Below are positions 17,345 to 24,208 of a stretch of DNA of 46,158 bases, one piece after another. The stretch is from a virus. Within the stretch, counting starts at the first letter, position 1. Every line of letters begins with the position of its first letter. The notes beneath the pieces were generated by a model, which did not search any database, was not told where the DNA came from, and worked only from the letters and a program-made list of their open reading frames with translations. Position numbers and translations under genes: made by a program. The stretch covers positions 1 through 46,158 of IMG/VR virus record IMGVR_UViG_3300024239_000004; one strand, 5' to 3'.

Positions 17345-17538
17345 TATGAAGCTCCCAAGAAAAATAAAACACCAAAGCCGACACCGATAGCAAGTAGCAA
17401 CAAAACAGCGCCTAAATGGCCGTTGTTGTAATTTGCGCTGTAATTGATTCGCTTGCCAGGCACTAAGTTCACAAAGTCCTTCAGCGTCTCTACAGGCGCG
17501 TTTAAAGCCTCTTGTTCAGATTCAAATTTAAGATTCAT
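17344..17538 (-). CDS. Tail-anchored membrane protein
   Basis: The start is MNLKFESEQ at 17538, chosen because GAGAGG lies 8 bases upstream; an ATG nine bases earlier is too close to it. The 64-residue protein has a soluble N-terminus and a C-terminal hydrophobic helix (LGAVLLLLAIGVGFGVLFFL). With the preceding small membrane proteins it forms a cluster of three consecutive membrane genes. Confidence 0.65.
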   Translation of the reverse strand: MNLKFESEQEALNAPVETLKDFVNLVPGKRINYSANYNNGHLGAVLLLLAIGVGFGVLFFLGAS

Positions 17539-17869
17539 AGCATTCACCTCTCAAAAAGTTAATAGCTTCGGTTATTTCGTTTTTCTCTGTTTCAAAGTGG
17601 AAAACACCGGACTCCGAAACTCCATCCAAAATAAAACCGCCCGGCCCTACAGAAAAAATCGCATAACCAGTTGTTGCTGGGTTTTTCAGGTTGAATAGGT
17701 AAGTTAATCCTGCCAATTCTGCCAACTGCTTACCATATTCCAGATCAAAACCAGCTTTAGTTTTAGCCTCCATTTCCTTATAGACTTGAGGCTTGTCTCT
17801 TTTAATTTCGCACACTCTTGATTTATGCAATCCGTAGTGTTTTGCTACGTCGATTTGTTTTGTTTTCAA
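17528..17869 (-). CDS. Cro-like helix-turn-helix protein with C-terminal domain
   Basis: The 113-residue protein starts with an atypical helix-turn-helix (IDVAKHYGLHKSRVCEIKR) and then has a mixed alpha/beta domain (GYAIFSVGPGGFILDGV). It is probably a DNA-binding regulator. It lies downstream of the promoter at 18137-18165 and overlaps the next gene by 11 bases. Confidence 0.6.
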   Translation of the reverse strand: MKTKQIDVAKHYGLHKSRVCEIKRDKPQVYKEMEAKTKAGFDLEYGKQLAELAGLTYLFNLKNPATTGYAIFSVGPGGFILDGVSESGVFHFETEKNEITEAINFLRGECYES

Positions 17870-17908
17870 TTTATTCTCCCAGTTGCTGCGCCCCGAAGGG
17901 CTCAGTTA

Positions 17909-18094
17909 TTAGAACTTAACAAATTCACCTGTTCTTTTGCTTTTTAAGCAAGTAACTACACCTCCGCGCTTGCCAACCAATGTGTAGAAAGCTGGCTCAA
18001 AACCGCGACTTTCAATATCAAGAGCAATCGCACCTTCCATGCTCTCAACTCTTACCAACTCCATTTGCTTTCCGTTGTAGTTTACTGTGGTCAT
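17909..18094 (-). CDS. Small unknown protein, first gene after an internal promoter
   Basis: The 61-residue beta-rich protein (MTTVNYNGKQMELVRVE) has no recognised motif. It is the first gene downstream of a good minus-strand promoter, with a GGAGAGATAAA ribosome site. The 39 bases after it hold only a weak hairpin without a T tract. Confidence 0.65.
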   Translation of the reverse strand: MTTVNYNGKQMELVRVESMEGAIALDIESRGFEPAFYTLVGKRGGVVTCLKSKRTGEFVKF

Positions 18095-18136
18095 TTTATC
18101 TCTCCTGCCGACACCATGCCGCGCTTCAATAAATTC

Positions 18137-18165
18137 ATATTAGGCGAACTAATATATAAACGCAA
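18137..18165 (-). promoter_or_regulatory. Minus-strand promoter, TTGCGT family
   Basis: On the minus strand the sequence is TTGCGT, 17 bases, then TAATAT. It lies just after the terminator of the upstream operon and 43 bases before the ATG at 18094, so it restarts transcription for the distal gene cluster. Confidence 0.72.
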
Positions 18166-18187
18166 CATTTATTTTAATGGTTTAGAT

Positions 18188-18213
18188 AAAAAAATACCGC
18201 CACTAGGACGGTA
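18188..18213 (-). terminator. Terminator of the recT-to-SSB operon
   Basis: On the minus strand a TACCG/CGGTA stem, extended by CC/GG across a one-base bulge and closed by a TAGT loop, is followed by seven T residues. It lies eight bases after the stop of the SSB-like gene. Confidence 0.85.
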
Positions 18214-18220
18214 CTTGATT

Positions 18221-18571
18221 TCAGCGGCGTGGATAGCCGCCTTGTGGTTGATTGAATCCTCCTTGCGGCTGATTGAATCCTTGCTGTTGCCCTTGAGGTT
18301 GTTGCTGGTAATTCTGCTGATTACCTTGCTGCTGCGCTGCATCATCAAACACCGACAACATAACCATATCTCGCGGCGCTTCGCCTTTTTTAAGTGCCAA
18401 AAGGTTTTGCTGCAAAAGAATGCCAGCCAGGTTAACTGCCGGATCAAGCATGGCGTATTCCTTGCCATTTTGACCGATAATTAAAACACCCACATTTGTC
18501 CACTCACCTTTTTGCTGATTGTCTTGCTTGCTAACATATTCCCCGGTAATGGCGGCCAGTCGTTTTGTCAT
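18221..18571 (-). CDS. Probable single-stranded DNA-binding protein (SSB-like)
   Basis: The 116-residue protein has a compact beta-rich N-terminal domain (LAAITGEYVSKQ, then WTNVGVLIIGQNGKEYAML). A Gln/Gly/Asn-rich tail with FNQPQGG repeats follows from about residue 85, which is typical of SSB C-terminal linkers. However, the tail ends GGYPRR instead of the acidic SSB tip, so partner docking may differ. It shares an operon with RecT and an exonuclease, which fits a recombination role. ATG at 18571 was chosen for its GAGG site. Confidence 0.6.
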   Translation of the reverse strand: MTKRLAAITGEYVSKQDNQQKGEWTNVGVLIIGQNGKEYAMLDPAVNLAGILLQQNLLALKKGEAPRDMVMLSVFDDAAQQQGNQQNYQQQPQGQQQGFNQPQGGFNQPQGGYPRR

Positions 18572-18581
18572 TTCTATTTCC

Positions 18582-18806
18582 TCATATCTCAATTAAAGTT
18601 TCTTTCCAATCCATGCCTTCTAAATCCAAAGGACCAATGCAGTAACCATACGTGCAATAATCCCAATAAAGATGATGCAGCGTAGGGCTTGATTCATAAG
18701 CCCAGGTTTCACCATCGGCATCAGAAGCGATAAACTTGCACCGCTCCGGCACTGTCAGTTTTAAGCCGTGATAATCGACCTCTTTCATAGGTTCGGCAAA
18801 TTTCAT
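18582..18806 (-). CDS. Small unknown early protein
   Basis: The 74-residue protein is rich in Trp, Tyr and Cys (LYWDYCTYGYCIGPLDLEGMDW) with no known motif. It overlaps the upstream gene by four bases and sits between the methyltransferase and SSB-like genes. Confidence 0.65.
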   Translation of the reverse strand: MKFAEPMKEVDYHGLKLTVPERCKFIASDADGETWAYESSPTLHHLYWDYCTYGYCIGPLDLEGMDWKETLIEI

Positions 18807-18994
18807 AGCTCCTCCGAAAGCTGCTTAATATGCAGCTCCATTTTATTTAAAATCATAGCGGTTAAGTAATTTGACATTGCCGCCTCACGTATGCCGGATA
18901 TTTCGATCAGCTTCTTTGCTGCGTCGATTTCTATCTGGCGTTGCTTTGCTTTAAAGCTGGCTTTTAGTTGGCTGATAGTGTCGGGCTTATTCAT
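18803..18994 (-). CDS. Small helical early protein
   Basis: The 63-residue protein is predicted to be entirely helical and charged (LKASFKAKQRQIEIDAAKKL). It overlaps the methyltransferase gene by eight bases and the next gene by four. No family is recognised. Confidence 0.65.
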   Translation of the reverse strand: MNKPDTISQLKASFKAKQRQIEIDAAKKLIEISGIREAAMSNYLTAMILNKMELHIKQLSEEL

Positions 18995-19550
18995 TTTTAT
19001 TCCCTATGGTAATTGAACCATCCACCTCATTACCGAATACGTCCCAGCCTTCAGTTTTTACTCTGGCGAACATTTCAAGGCGCGGAATATCTCCGCACAA
19101 CTTAACAACGTCTTGCCTGAATTCATCAGGCTTCTCAGAGTGCCGCCCAATCACAGCCAGCCTTACCTGCCTTACTGATTTGCTAAAAGGCTTTGGCTTG
19201 CCTCTGGTTGCTATTATGGCGCACTCAGCACCCGCCCGAGTCCAGAAGCCCATGCCGAAAAATTGCAGGAACATCTGAGTTAGCTTAACCCAAATAAAAC
19301 CATTCATATTTTTGACAGTGAAACCCCAAGCCTTAACCAGATCTAAAGCCTCCTGCGGTTGACTGCTGACATACCACATAACTAATACGCAATCCTTCGC
19401 ACATAGTGATTCGACGTCAAGCTTTTTCAGATCATCAATACTCATAACCGGATATTGATTTGCTGCGCCTGATTTCATTGATCCGCCAGTGTTTTTGTTA
19501 TTGAATTCCCAGGCCGGATCAGCGTAGATAATCCCGTACTTGCCGCTCAT
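18987..19550 (-). CDS. MT-A70 family N6-adenine DNA methyltransferase
   Basis: The 187-residue protein begins with the MT-A70 fold signature GIIYADPAWEF, a DPPW variant with DPAW at residues 11-14. It continues with CVLVMWYVSSQPQEALDLVK and ends with ARVKTEGWDVFGNEV, where MT-A70 enzymes have their "F.R....GW...G" motif. It transfers a methyl group from S-adenosylmethionine to adenine N6. No partner endonuclease is nearby, so it is probably an orphan enzyme protecting phage DNA from host restriction. Confidence 0.88.
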   Translation of the reverse strand: MSGKYGIIYADPAWEFNNKNTGGSMKSGAANQYPVMSIDDLKKLDVESLCAKDCVLVMWYVSSQPQEALDLVKAWGFTVKNMNGFIWVKLTQMFLQFFGMGFWTRAGAECAIIATRGKPKPFSKSVRQVRLAVIGRHSEKPDEFRQDVVKLCGDIPRLEMFARVKTEGWDVFGNEVDGSITIGNKNE

Positions 19551-19759
19551 AAACCACCAGCCAGCCGGATAAGGCGATCAATCTCCATTGCTGCATTCTC
19601 TGCAACTTTTTGGCTTTCTGTGAACTGACAGCCCGGCAATATCCAGTCCATGCGACCATTAAATGAAGAAGCCGGAACAATGGCGCGACCATAGACCAAT
19701 GAGCCTGTGGCAATGCCGCCAGCGTTGTTATGGTCTATAAATTCAACTCTTTGCATCAT
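19547..19759 (-). CDS. Small unknown early protein
   Basis: The start MMQRVEFID at 19759 is preferred because the longer frame would lie over the well-formed upstream gene. The 70-residue protein has a central GSLVYGRAIVPASSFNGRMDWI segment and a C-terminal helix. It overlaps its neighbours. No family is recognised. Confidence 0.6.
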   Translation of the reverse strand: MMQRVEFIDHNNAGGIATGSLVYGRAIVPASSFNGRMDWILPGCQFTESQKVAENAAMEIDRLIRLAGGL

Positions 19760-20111
19760 TTGTCCCGTTATTTTTAATTGATTTGCCAATTTCAGCAGCT
19801 GCGCGAACAATGGCGCGGCGCGTTGCAGCGTATGGGTCAGATAAAAACAACTCAGTGCACTCATTGACCTCTAAAAACCAAACTGTTGTTGATTTTAATT
19901 CATCAGAAATGGATACCTCAAATCTTAACTTAACAGCAAGATGCAGCGCGTCTGCATCTGAATTTAATGGGTTCCATTTTGTTTTGTTTTTTGTATTTTT
20001 ACTGCCAACGATTAATCCATCAAAATTATCATCCTGATTAATGCTGATAGCTTTAATGTTCAAGCCATGCGCTTTAGCAGCTAGATGCAATAATTCCTTA
20101 TCGTCCATCAT
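19743..20111 (-). CDS. Phage protein of the DUF2591-like type
   Basis: The 122-residue protein has the layout of small phage proteins like lambda NinX/DUF2591: NSDADALHLAVKLRFEVSI in the middle, and DPYAATRRAIVRAAAEIGKSI at the C-terminus. A similar pattern recurs in this genome at 27250 and 31343, so these may be related copies. Function is unknown. Confidence 0.6.
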   Translation of the reverse strand: MMDDKELLHLAAKAHGLNIKAISINQDDNFDGLIVGSKNTKNKTKWNPLNSDADALHLAVKLRFEVSISDELKSTTVWFLEVNECTELFLSDPYAATRRAIVRAAAEIGKSIKNNGTNDAKS

Positions 20112-20994
20112 TCACCCCAATGTTTTTGTTAATGGCTTCAATAGCGTTAATCAAAGTCGTGCAACCTAAAATCGCATCAGCTTCAACACGCGCCTGAACA
20201 TCGTCCCATCCTAATTCTTCGTTTTGATTAGTCAGGATGCTGCTGTATTTGATTTTGGATAAACTGCCGTCATCTTTTACGACAAAACTGATTTTACCTT
20301 CCTGCTCAAGCTCAAGGCGTTTAACCAGTTTGTCTTGCAAGTGGCTTTGTACTTCATCGGCACTAATCAAATGATGGTCAAACTTAGCCTTGGCACCTTC
20401 TTCATCCGGCGCGACGAATTCAACTGCTGCGCCCAATGCAAAGCCTTCTGGTAAGTTTTTACCCTGAGTCCAGAAGTGCAACTGCTGGTTAAGTTGGTGA
20501 TTGTCAAAAGCTGGCAGTGCAGGCAGTGAAACAAGCGCTTTACGCAGCAAGCCTAAGAAGGTTTCAGCTACGCTTGCCGAATTAGTGCCAACGACCAGAT
20601 ACTGAGTTTTGATGCAGTAAAAAGCGTTTACTACTTTTGATTTTACGAAAGCGCGTGGCAGTAGAGTCTGGATCAATTCCTCTTTCAGCACCTGCTTTTC
20701 TTTGCGCGAAAGTGGACGACCTTTTTCTTGCTGAGTCTCCGCGATTTTTGGCGCTAATTCTTCGGCAATAACTGCAGGTGGTAAAACCTTCTCTTGGGTT
20801 TTCATTGCCAGCAATACATAGCCATCAGCGTGAGCAGCCAAATTTGAACTGTAAGGCACCGGCTCTGCAAATCCGGTTTTAATAGCCTCCTGTGAAGTGC
20901 AGGGCGTAAACACAAATTGCCCAATAGATTCAAAAAGTGAATCGTTAAAAATACTTTCAGTGATTTTGTAAACTCGTGCATTTTTAGGAAACAT
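20098..20994 (-). CDS. rdgC: RdgC-like recombination-associated protein
   Basis: The 298-residue protein matches RdgC closely in length (bacterial RdgC is about 300) and sequence. It starts PKNARVYKITES, then has GRPLSRKEKQVLKEEL (the well-conserved "R.....K...K" helix) and DEVQSHLQDKLVKRLELEQE near the end. RdgC forms a DNA-encircling dimer that restrains RecA. In a phage it may protect ends or shift recombination toward the phage RecT system. It has its own promoter at 21046-21073, a GGGAG ribosome site and a GGGCC/GGCCC hairpin in its leader. Confidence 0.9.
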   Translation of the reverse strand: MFPKNARVYKITESIFNDSLFESIGQFVFTPCTSQEAIKTGFAEPVPYSSNLAAHADGYVLLAMKTQEKVLPPAVIAEELAPKIAETQQEKGRPLSRKEKQVLKEELIQTLLPRAFVKSKVVNAFYCIKTQYLVVGTNSASVAETFLGLLRKALVSLPALPAFDNHQLNQQLHFWTQGKNLPEGFALGAAVEFVAPDEEGAKAKFDHHLISADEVQSHLQDKLVKRLELEQEGKISFVVKDDGSLSKIKYSSILTNQNEELGWDDVQARVEADAILGCTTLINAIEAINKNIGVNDGR

Positions 20995-21045
20995 TATAAC
21001 TCCCGTTATTGTTGGTTACGGGCCATTTCTGGCCCTTCGTTGATT

Positions 21046-21073
21046 AATATAACCGCTTTAAATGTAAACGCAA
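21046..21073 (-). promoter_or_regulatory. Promoter of rdgC, TTGCGT family
   Basis: The minus strand reads TTGCGT, 16 bases, then TATATT, about 50 bases before the rdgC ATG. It lies in the only sizeable gap (95 bases) of the recT-to-SSB operon. Confidence 0.68.
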
Positions 21074-21089
21074 GAAATAAATAAAATAT

Positions 21090-22697
21090 TTATTCGATAG
21101 CACCGAAGCTGCGTAAAATGTCCAGCAAGCGCTCTAAGTCTGATGGCGTGATTTCCACTGTAGCAGACCAATCAACAACAGCATCCGTCAGCGTTGGCGT
21201 CCAGTTTTCAAACTTACCACCAAGCGTATTTGACAACTGCTGTTTAGCTTCATCTAAAGCGACTGTGCGCACTGAAGCAACTTGCTGCTGCACTGGTTCA
21301 GCTTGTGGCTGGTTAGTCGATTCTGGCTGAATCTGCGCGGCTTGCTGCTGTTTTAATAAGTCAGCTTGCTTCTTTGCTTCTTCTGCCGCTTTGCGCTCTG
21401 CTTCCTGTTGCTCATAATCACTAACACGCTTTTGCACTAACAACAGCATATCGTCATGAGCTTTCAGGCAGATATTGGCAAAGTCGTTAAACAGGAAACT
21501 AAAGCCTTTGCTATGCTCCTGATAAATCTGCACGTTCTTTTTGATGATTGCGGCATAGTTATTCGCTTCAATCTTGCCTCGCGCCAATTCATCAGCCGCC
21601 GCATCTTTCAGGCTTTGGACGGTCTTTTTGCCTTTGATAGCTTCTGCAAAGTTAACGCTCAGTGCCGGAAGTGGATAACCAGCATCATGCTCAAGGCTTA
21701 ACACATAGCTTGCCAATTCAGATTTTGCATTGCTGACAATATCCAGCTTAATCTGCTCTTTGCGGTTTTTAACCTGCTTTTCAGTGTTTAGCCGGGCTGC
21801 GCGGATAGATGCCGATATTTCTGCAACGTCTTTGACAAAGCGGTCAATGTCCACAACCTTACCAACAACCTGCTCTGATACGGTTTGTAGCTTTTCCTCT
21901 GCCGCTTTGAAAAACTTAACCATTGATTCAGCGTCTGCAAAGTCCTGGTCTGTTTCCAGTGGCTTTTTGCTTTTCTCGACAAGATCACTTGCAGCCACTT
22001 TGTAAACTTCGATATTTGAAATAACCGACAGGCTGGTTTTATCGAACTCAAAGTTAAGCGCTGGCAAGTCGCGGATAACTTCACCAGTTAACTTTTCAGT
22101 CTTTTGCTCCGGCTGGTAGTTTTCCAGATCGGCTTTAAACTGCTTCCAGCCGTCAATAATGGCCTTTTGGCGTTCAGGCTGTGACTTATACTCAATGCTG
22201 GTCATATTTGATTCAGTGCCGTCTGACGTTGTAAAAACGCATGACGAAGCGCCAGAAACTAAAAGCTGATGCTCAACCTGGGGCCAGTGCGTATCTGGTA
22301 AGTCCTGATTGTTCTGGATGAATGCGGCCAGCTCTGCATTGTAGAGTTTATGCTCAAAACAAATTGACTCGCACATGGTCAGGCCGTCAAAAGATGCGGC
22401 CAAATAATCTAAGCCGTCAACATCACAAACACCCGTAACCGGAAATAAATCCTGCCCGATCTTCTTTTCGATAATAGGACGCGCATCAGCCTCAGCCTTG
22501 TGTCCTTTATCAAACAGGCGCTGCATTTGCTCGCTGACTTCTTCGACTAAGCCAGTTGACTTTTCATGCAGCAACTGACTACGGCTTTTGTACTTCGATA
22601 AGCCAAGCATTGCAGGAGCATCTGATGCGGTAAATTTAGTTGCGCGGAACTGGTGCCATTCCGCCGATCCTTGTTGTCCAACTTCTGCTATTTTCAT
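21090..22697 (-). CDS. YqaJ-type 5'-3' exonuclease with long C-terminal extension
   Basis: The 535-residue protein has a YqaJ/lambda-Exo nuclease domain in residues 1-190. Visible parts are GSAEWHQFRATKFTASDAPA at the start, FDKGHKAEADARP (catalytic-region Glu), AASFDGLT (metal-binding Asp), FEHKLYNAEL (E-x-K) and WPQVEHQLLVSGA. The remaining 340 residues are long helices resembling the DUF1351 coiled coil found beside RecT in other phages, then a Gln/Ala-rich linker and a small C-terminal domain. It would produce 3' single strands for RecT, and it overlaps recT by four bases. Confidence 0.88.
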   Translation of the reverse strand: MKIAEVGQQGSAEWHQFRATKFTASDAPAMLGLSKYKSRSQLLHEKSTGLVEEVSEQMQRLFDKGHKAEADARPIIEKKIGQDLFPVTGVCDVDGLDYLAASFDGLTMCESICFEHKLYNAELAAFIQNNQDLPDTHWPQVEHQLLVSGASSCVFTTSDGTESNMTSIEYKSQPERQKAIIDGWKQFKADLENYQPEQKTEKLTGEVIRDLPALNFEFDKTSLSVISNIEVYKVAASDLVEKSKKPLETDQDFADAESMVKFFKAAEEKLQTVSEQVVGKVVDIDRFVKDVAEISASIRAARLNTEKQVKNRKEQIKLDIVSNAKSELASYVLSLEHDAGYPLPALSVNFAEAIKGKKTVQSLKDAAADELARGKIEANNYAAIIKKNVQIYQEHSKGFSFLFNDFANICLKAHDDMLLLVQKRVSDYEQQEAERKAAEEAKKQADLLKQQQAAQIQPESTNQPQAEPVQQQVASVRTVALDEAKQQLSNTLGGKFENWTPTLTDAVVDWSATVEITPSDLERLLDILRSFGAIE

Positions 22698-23578
22698 TGT
22701 TGATCTCCCAATTGTCTAATCGATTCTTTCTGATCTTCGGTTAATAAATACTTGCTCGCTGCAATGGTCATAATGTCAGCCACTGATTTTTTGCCTGATT
22801 CGATAATTCCTGACCAGTATTTGAAGTTGCCTTCCCACTGTTCCGGCGTCATTTCTGGCAATGCGTTTACTACGCGCTCAACTGGCGTTGCATTGGCTTT
22901 TTGTTCTTCATGCTGCCATTGCATCATCTGTCCGCGCTCAAGCATTTCCATCAATTCGGCGCTGTTTGGCAAGCGACGGCATAAGCGGTGCATACATGCT
23001 TTCTTTGCCATGCCTTCAAACCAATCAACCCAAGGACCGCGATCACTATTTTTAGACGCTGAACGGACTTTCTGAATATCGTCCATATTCATAACTTCAA
23101 ACTGGATCTCGCCGTCTTTCATCTTGGCGTAAGCAAATACGCCCATCATTTCACCGCGAGCGCCTAGAGTTGGTTCGTACTCGATATGCTCACCGTCTCC
23201 GTCCATCCATGCGCGGAATTTGTCACCCTGATAAATAGCTCGGCTTGCGATAACTGCGATTTCACCAGACTGACGCGCTCGTTTCATAACGCCGTCAACC
23301 ATAGGCATATACTGAGCTTTTTTAATCCAGTCATTGCCCTGCTTAGTACTGAACACGACTAAAGCAGCTTCGCGGTTATCAGCTACTAAACCATCCTTAG
23401 CGCACTGAGTCAGAGAGTTAATGACCGACTGAGGATCGGCGGCTAACAGGTCTTTGTTATTAGCCAAAGCCACGGCTGCGCACTGAACAAATCGGTCATA
23501 ACTAACATGCACAGGCAGAATAGACTGAACCCCTGCAAGCTGTTGTTTTAAGTTTTCGATAATTACTGGTAAAGACAT
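22694..23578 (-). CDS. recT: RecT family single-strand annealing recombinase
   Basis: The 294-residue protein has the RecT core: NSLTQCAKDGLVADNREAAL, YMPMVDGVMKRARQSGEI, and GPWVDWFEGMAKKACMHRLC where RecT proteins carry "P.W..W..EM..K...R". It loads on the 3' strands made by the YqaJ exonuclease and anneals homologous DNA. ATG at 23578 is chosen for its GGGAGG site 7-8 bases upstream. It is the first gene of the operon. Confidence 0.92.
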   Translation of the reverse strand: MSLPVIIENLKQQLAGVQSILPVHVSYDRFVQCAAVALANNKDLLAADPQSVINSLTQCAKDGLVADNREAALVVFSTKQGNDWIKKAQYMPMVDGVMKRARQSGEIAVIASRAIYQGDKFRAWMDGDGEHIEYEPTLGARGEMMGVFAYAKMKDGEIQFEVMNMDDIQKVRSASKNSDRGPWVDWFEGMAKKACMHRLCRRLPNSAELMEMLERGQMMQWQHEEQKANATPVERVVNALPEMTPEQWEGNFKYWSGIIESGKKSVADIMTIAASKYLLTEDQKESIRQLGDQQ

Positions 23579-23605
23579 TTTCAAACCTCCCGTTAAAGTT
23601 CATTC

Positions 23606-23634
23606 ATTATTAATTGTGTTTAGATAAAACGCAA
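23606..23634 (-). promoter_or_regulatory. recT operon promoter
   Basis: The minus strand reads TTGCGT, 17 bases, then AATAAT (or a 16-base spacer with TAATAA), followed by the recT leader and GGGAGG site. The spacer contains the 15-base sequence also found at 40604-40618, so a bound protein would sit between the -35 and -10 boxes. Confidence 0.65.
23614..23628 (+). promoter_or_regulatory. Candidate operator TTGTGTTTAGATAAA, copy 1
   Basis: This 15-base sequence occurs exactly twice by eye, here within the recT promoter spacer and at 40604. The core TTTAGATAAA occurs a third time at 18181-18190 near another minus-strand promoter. Its placement suggests a repressor or activator site. Confidence 0.5.
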
Positions 23635-23649
23635 CCACTATTTACATTG

Positions 23650-23678
23650 TTTACTAAATTATTTTTTAGGTGTATTCT
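23650..23678 (+). promoter_or_regulatory. Promoter of the plus-strand regulator
   Basis: TTTACT, 17 bases, then TATTCT lies 26 bases before the ATG at 23704 and diverges from the recT promoter. The match to consensus is moderate. Confidence 0.45.
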
Positions 23679-23703
23679 TCTAAAAAACTCAAAGGGGCAA
23701 ATA

Positions 23704-23946
23704 ATGCGTGGATTAGGTAATAAATTAGAGCAAATAGCTTACGACGACTTTCTAAAGCTGATCGGCATGGAAGGCTGTACGCATCAGGAACTAGCTAAAA
23801 GATTCAGCGTTGGCTACATGACTGCAGTAAACTGGAAAAACAGCCGGGGTTATGTGCCTGCTGAAATAGTCCTATTAGCGTTCAAGATGGGACTTATGAC
23901 AGGTGCGCAACTAAAGACAGCGCTGAAGATAAAAAACACCAAATAA
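23704..23946 (+). CDS. Small helix-turn-helix regulator
   Basis: The 80-residue protein contains a helix-turn-helix pattern (CTHQELAKRFSVGYMTAVNW, about residues 25-44) and a second helical part (PAEIVLLAFKMGL). ATG at 23704 follows an AGGGGC ribosome site. It is transcribed away from the recT operon, and its promoter region adjoins the 15-base operator candidate, so it is a good candidate for the protein that controls the recT promoter. Confidence 0.7.
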   Translation: MRGLGNKLEQIAYDDFLKLIGMEGCTHQELAKRFSVGYMTAVNWKNSRGYVPAEIVLLAFKMGLMTGAQLKTALKIKNTK

Positions 23947-23992
23947 CCGATACGGTGTTAAGATAAGCCATCCTGACAAATTCGAGGTTTAT

Positions 23993-24175
23993 ATGCACAA
24001 CTACCACAAAACACCGACAGAAAAAGCAACGCACCGCGATCCGTTTAAGATGGAGTATTATAAGCAGTGCGGTACAGGCTGGAAAAAGTACGACCGCCAA
24101 AGTAATGAGTTCAAGCAGTGTGAAACGCTTGACGATGAAACGTTATCCAGACTTGTTCCTGTAATTAGCGCCTAA
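23993..24175 (+). CDS. Small unknown protein beside the regulator
   Basis: The 60-residue, hydrophilic protein is rich in Lys, Tyr and Cys (MEYYKQCGTGWKKYDRQSNE). It has a GAGG ribosome site and is followed at once by a terminator, so it forms a two-gene plus-strand unit with the regulator. No family is recognised. Confidence 0.6.
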   Translation: MHNYHKTPTEKATHRDPFKMEYYKQCGTGWKKYDRQSNEFKQCETLDDETLSRLVPVISA

Positions 24176-24179
24176 CAGA

Positions 24180-24206
24180 AAGCCCGATTAGTTCGGGCTT
24201 GTTTTT
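24180..24206 (+). terminator. Terminator between convergent genes, probably bidirectional
   Basis: AGCCCGA/TCGGGCT with a five-base loop is followed by TTGTTTTT on the plus strand and by TTTCTGTT on the minus strand. It separates the regulator unit from the end of the replication operon. Confidence 0.85.
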
Positions 24207-24208
24207 AT

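Noticed and set aside
17885-17908. Terminator between two small minus-strand genes
   Set aside because: The hairpin has a mismatch near its base and no T tract on either strand.
18065-18484. Plus-strand 139-residue ORF
   Set aside because: It runs antisense through a promoter, a terminator and the SSB-like gene; its hydrophobic Leu-rich product reflects the Gln-rich repeats on the other strand.
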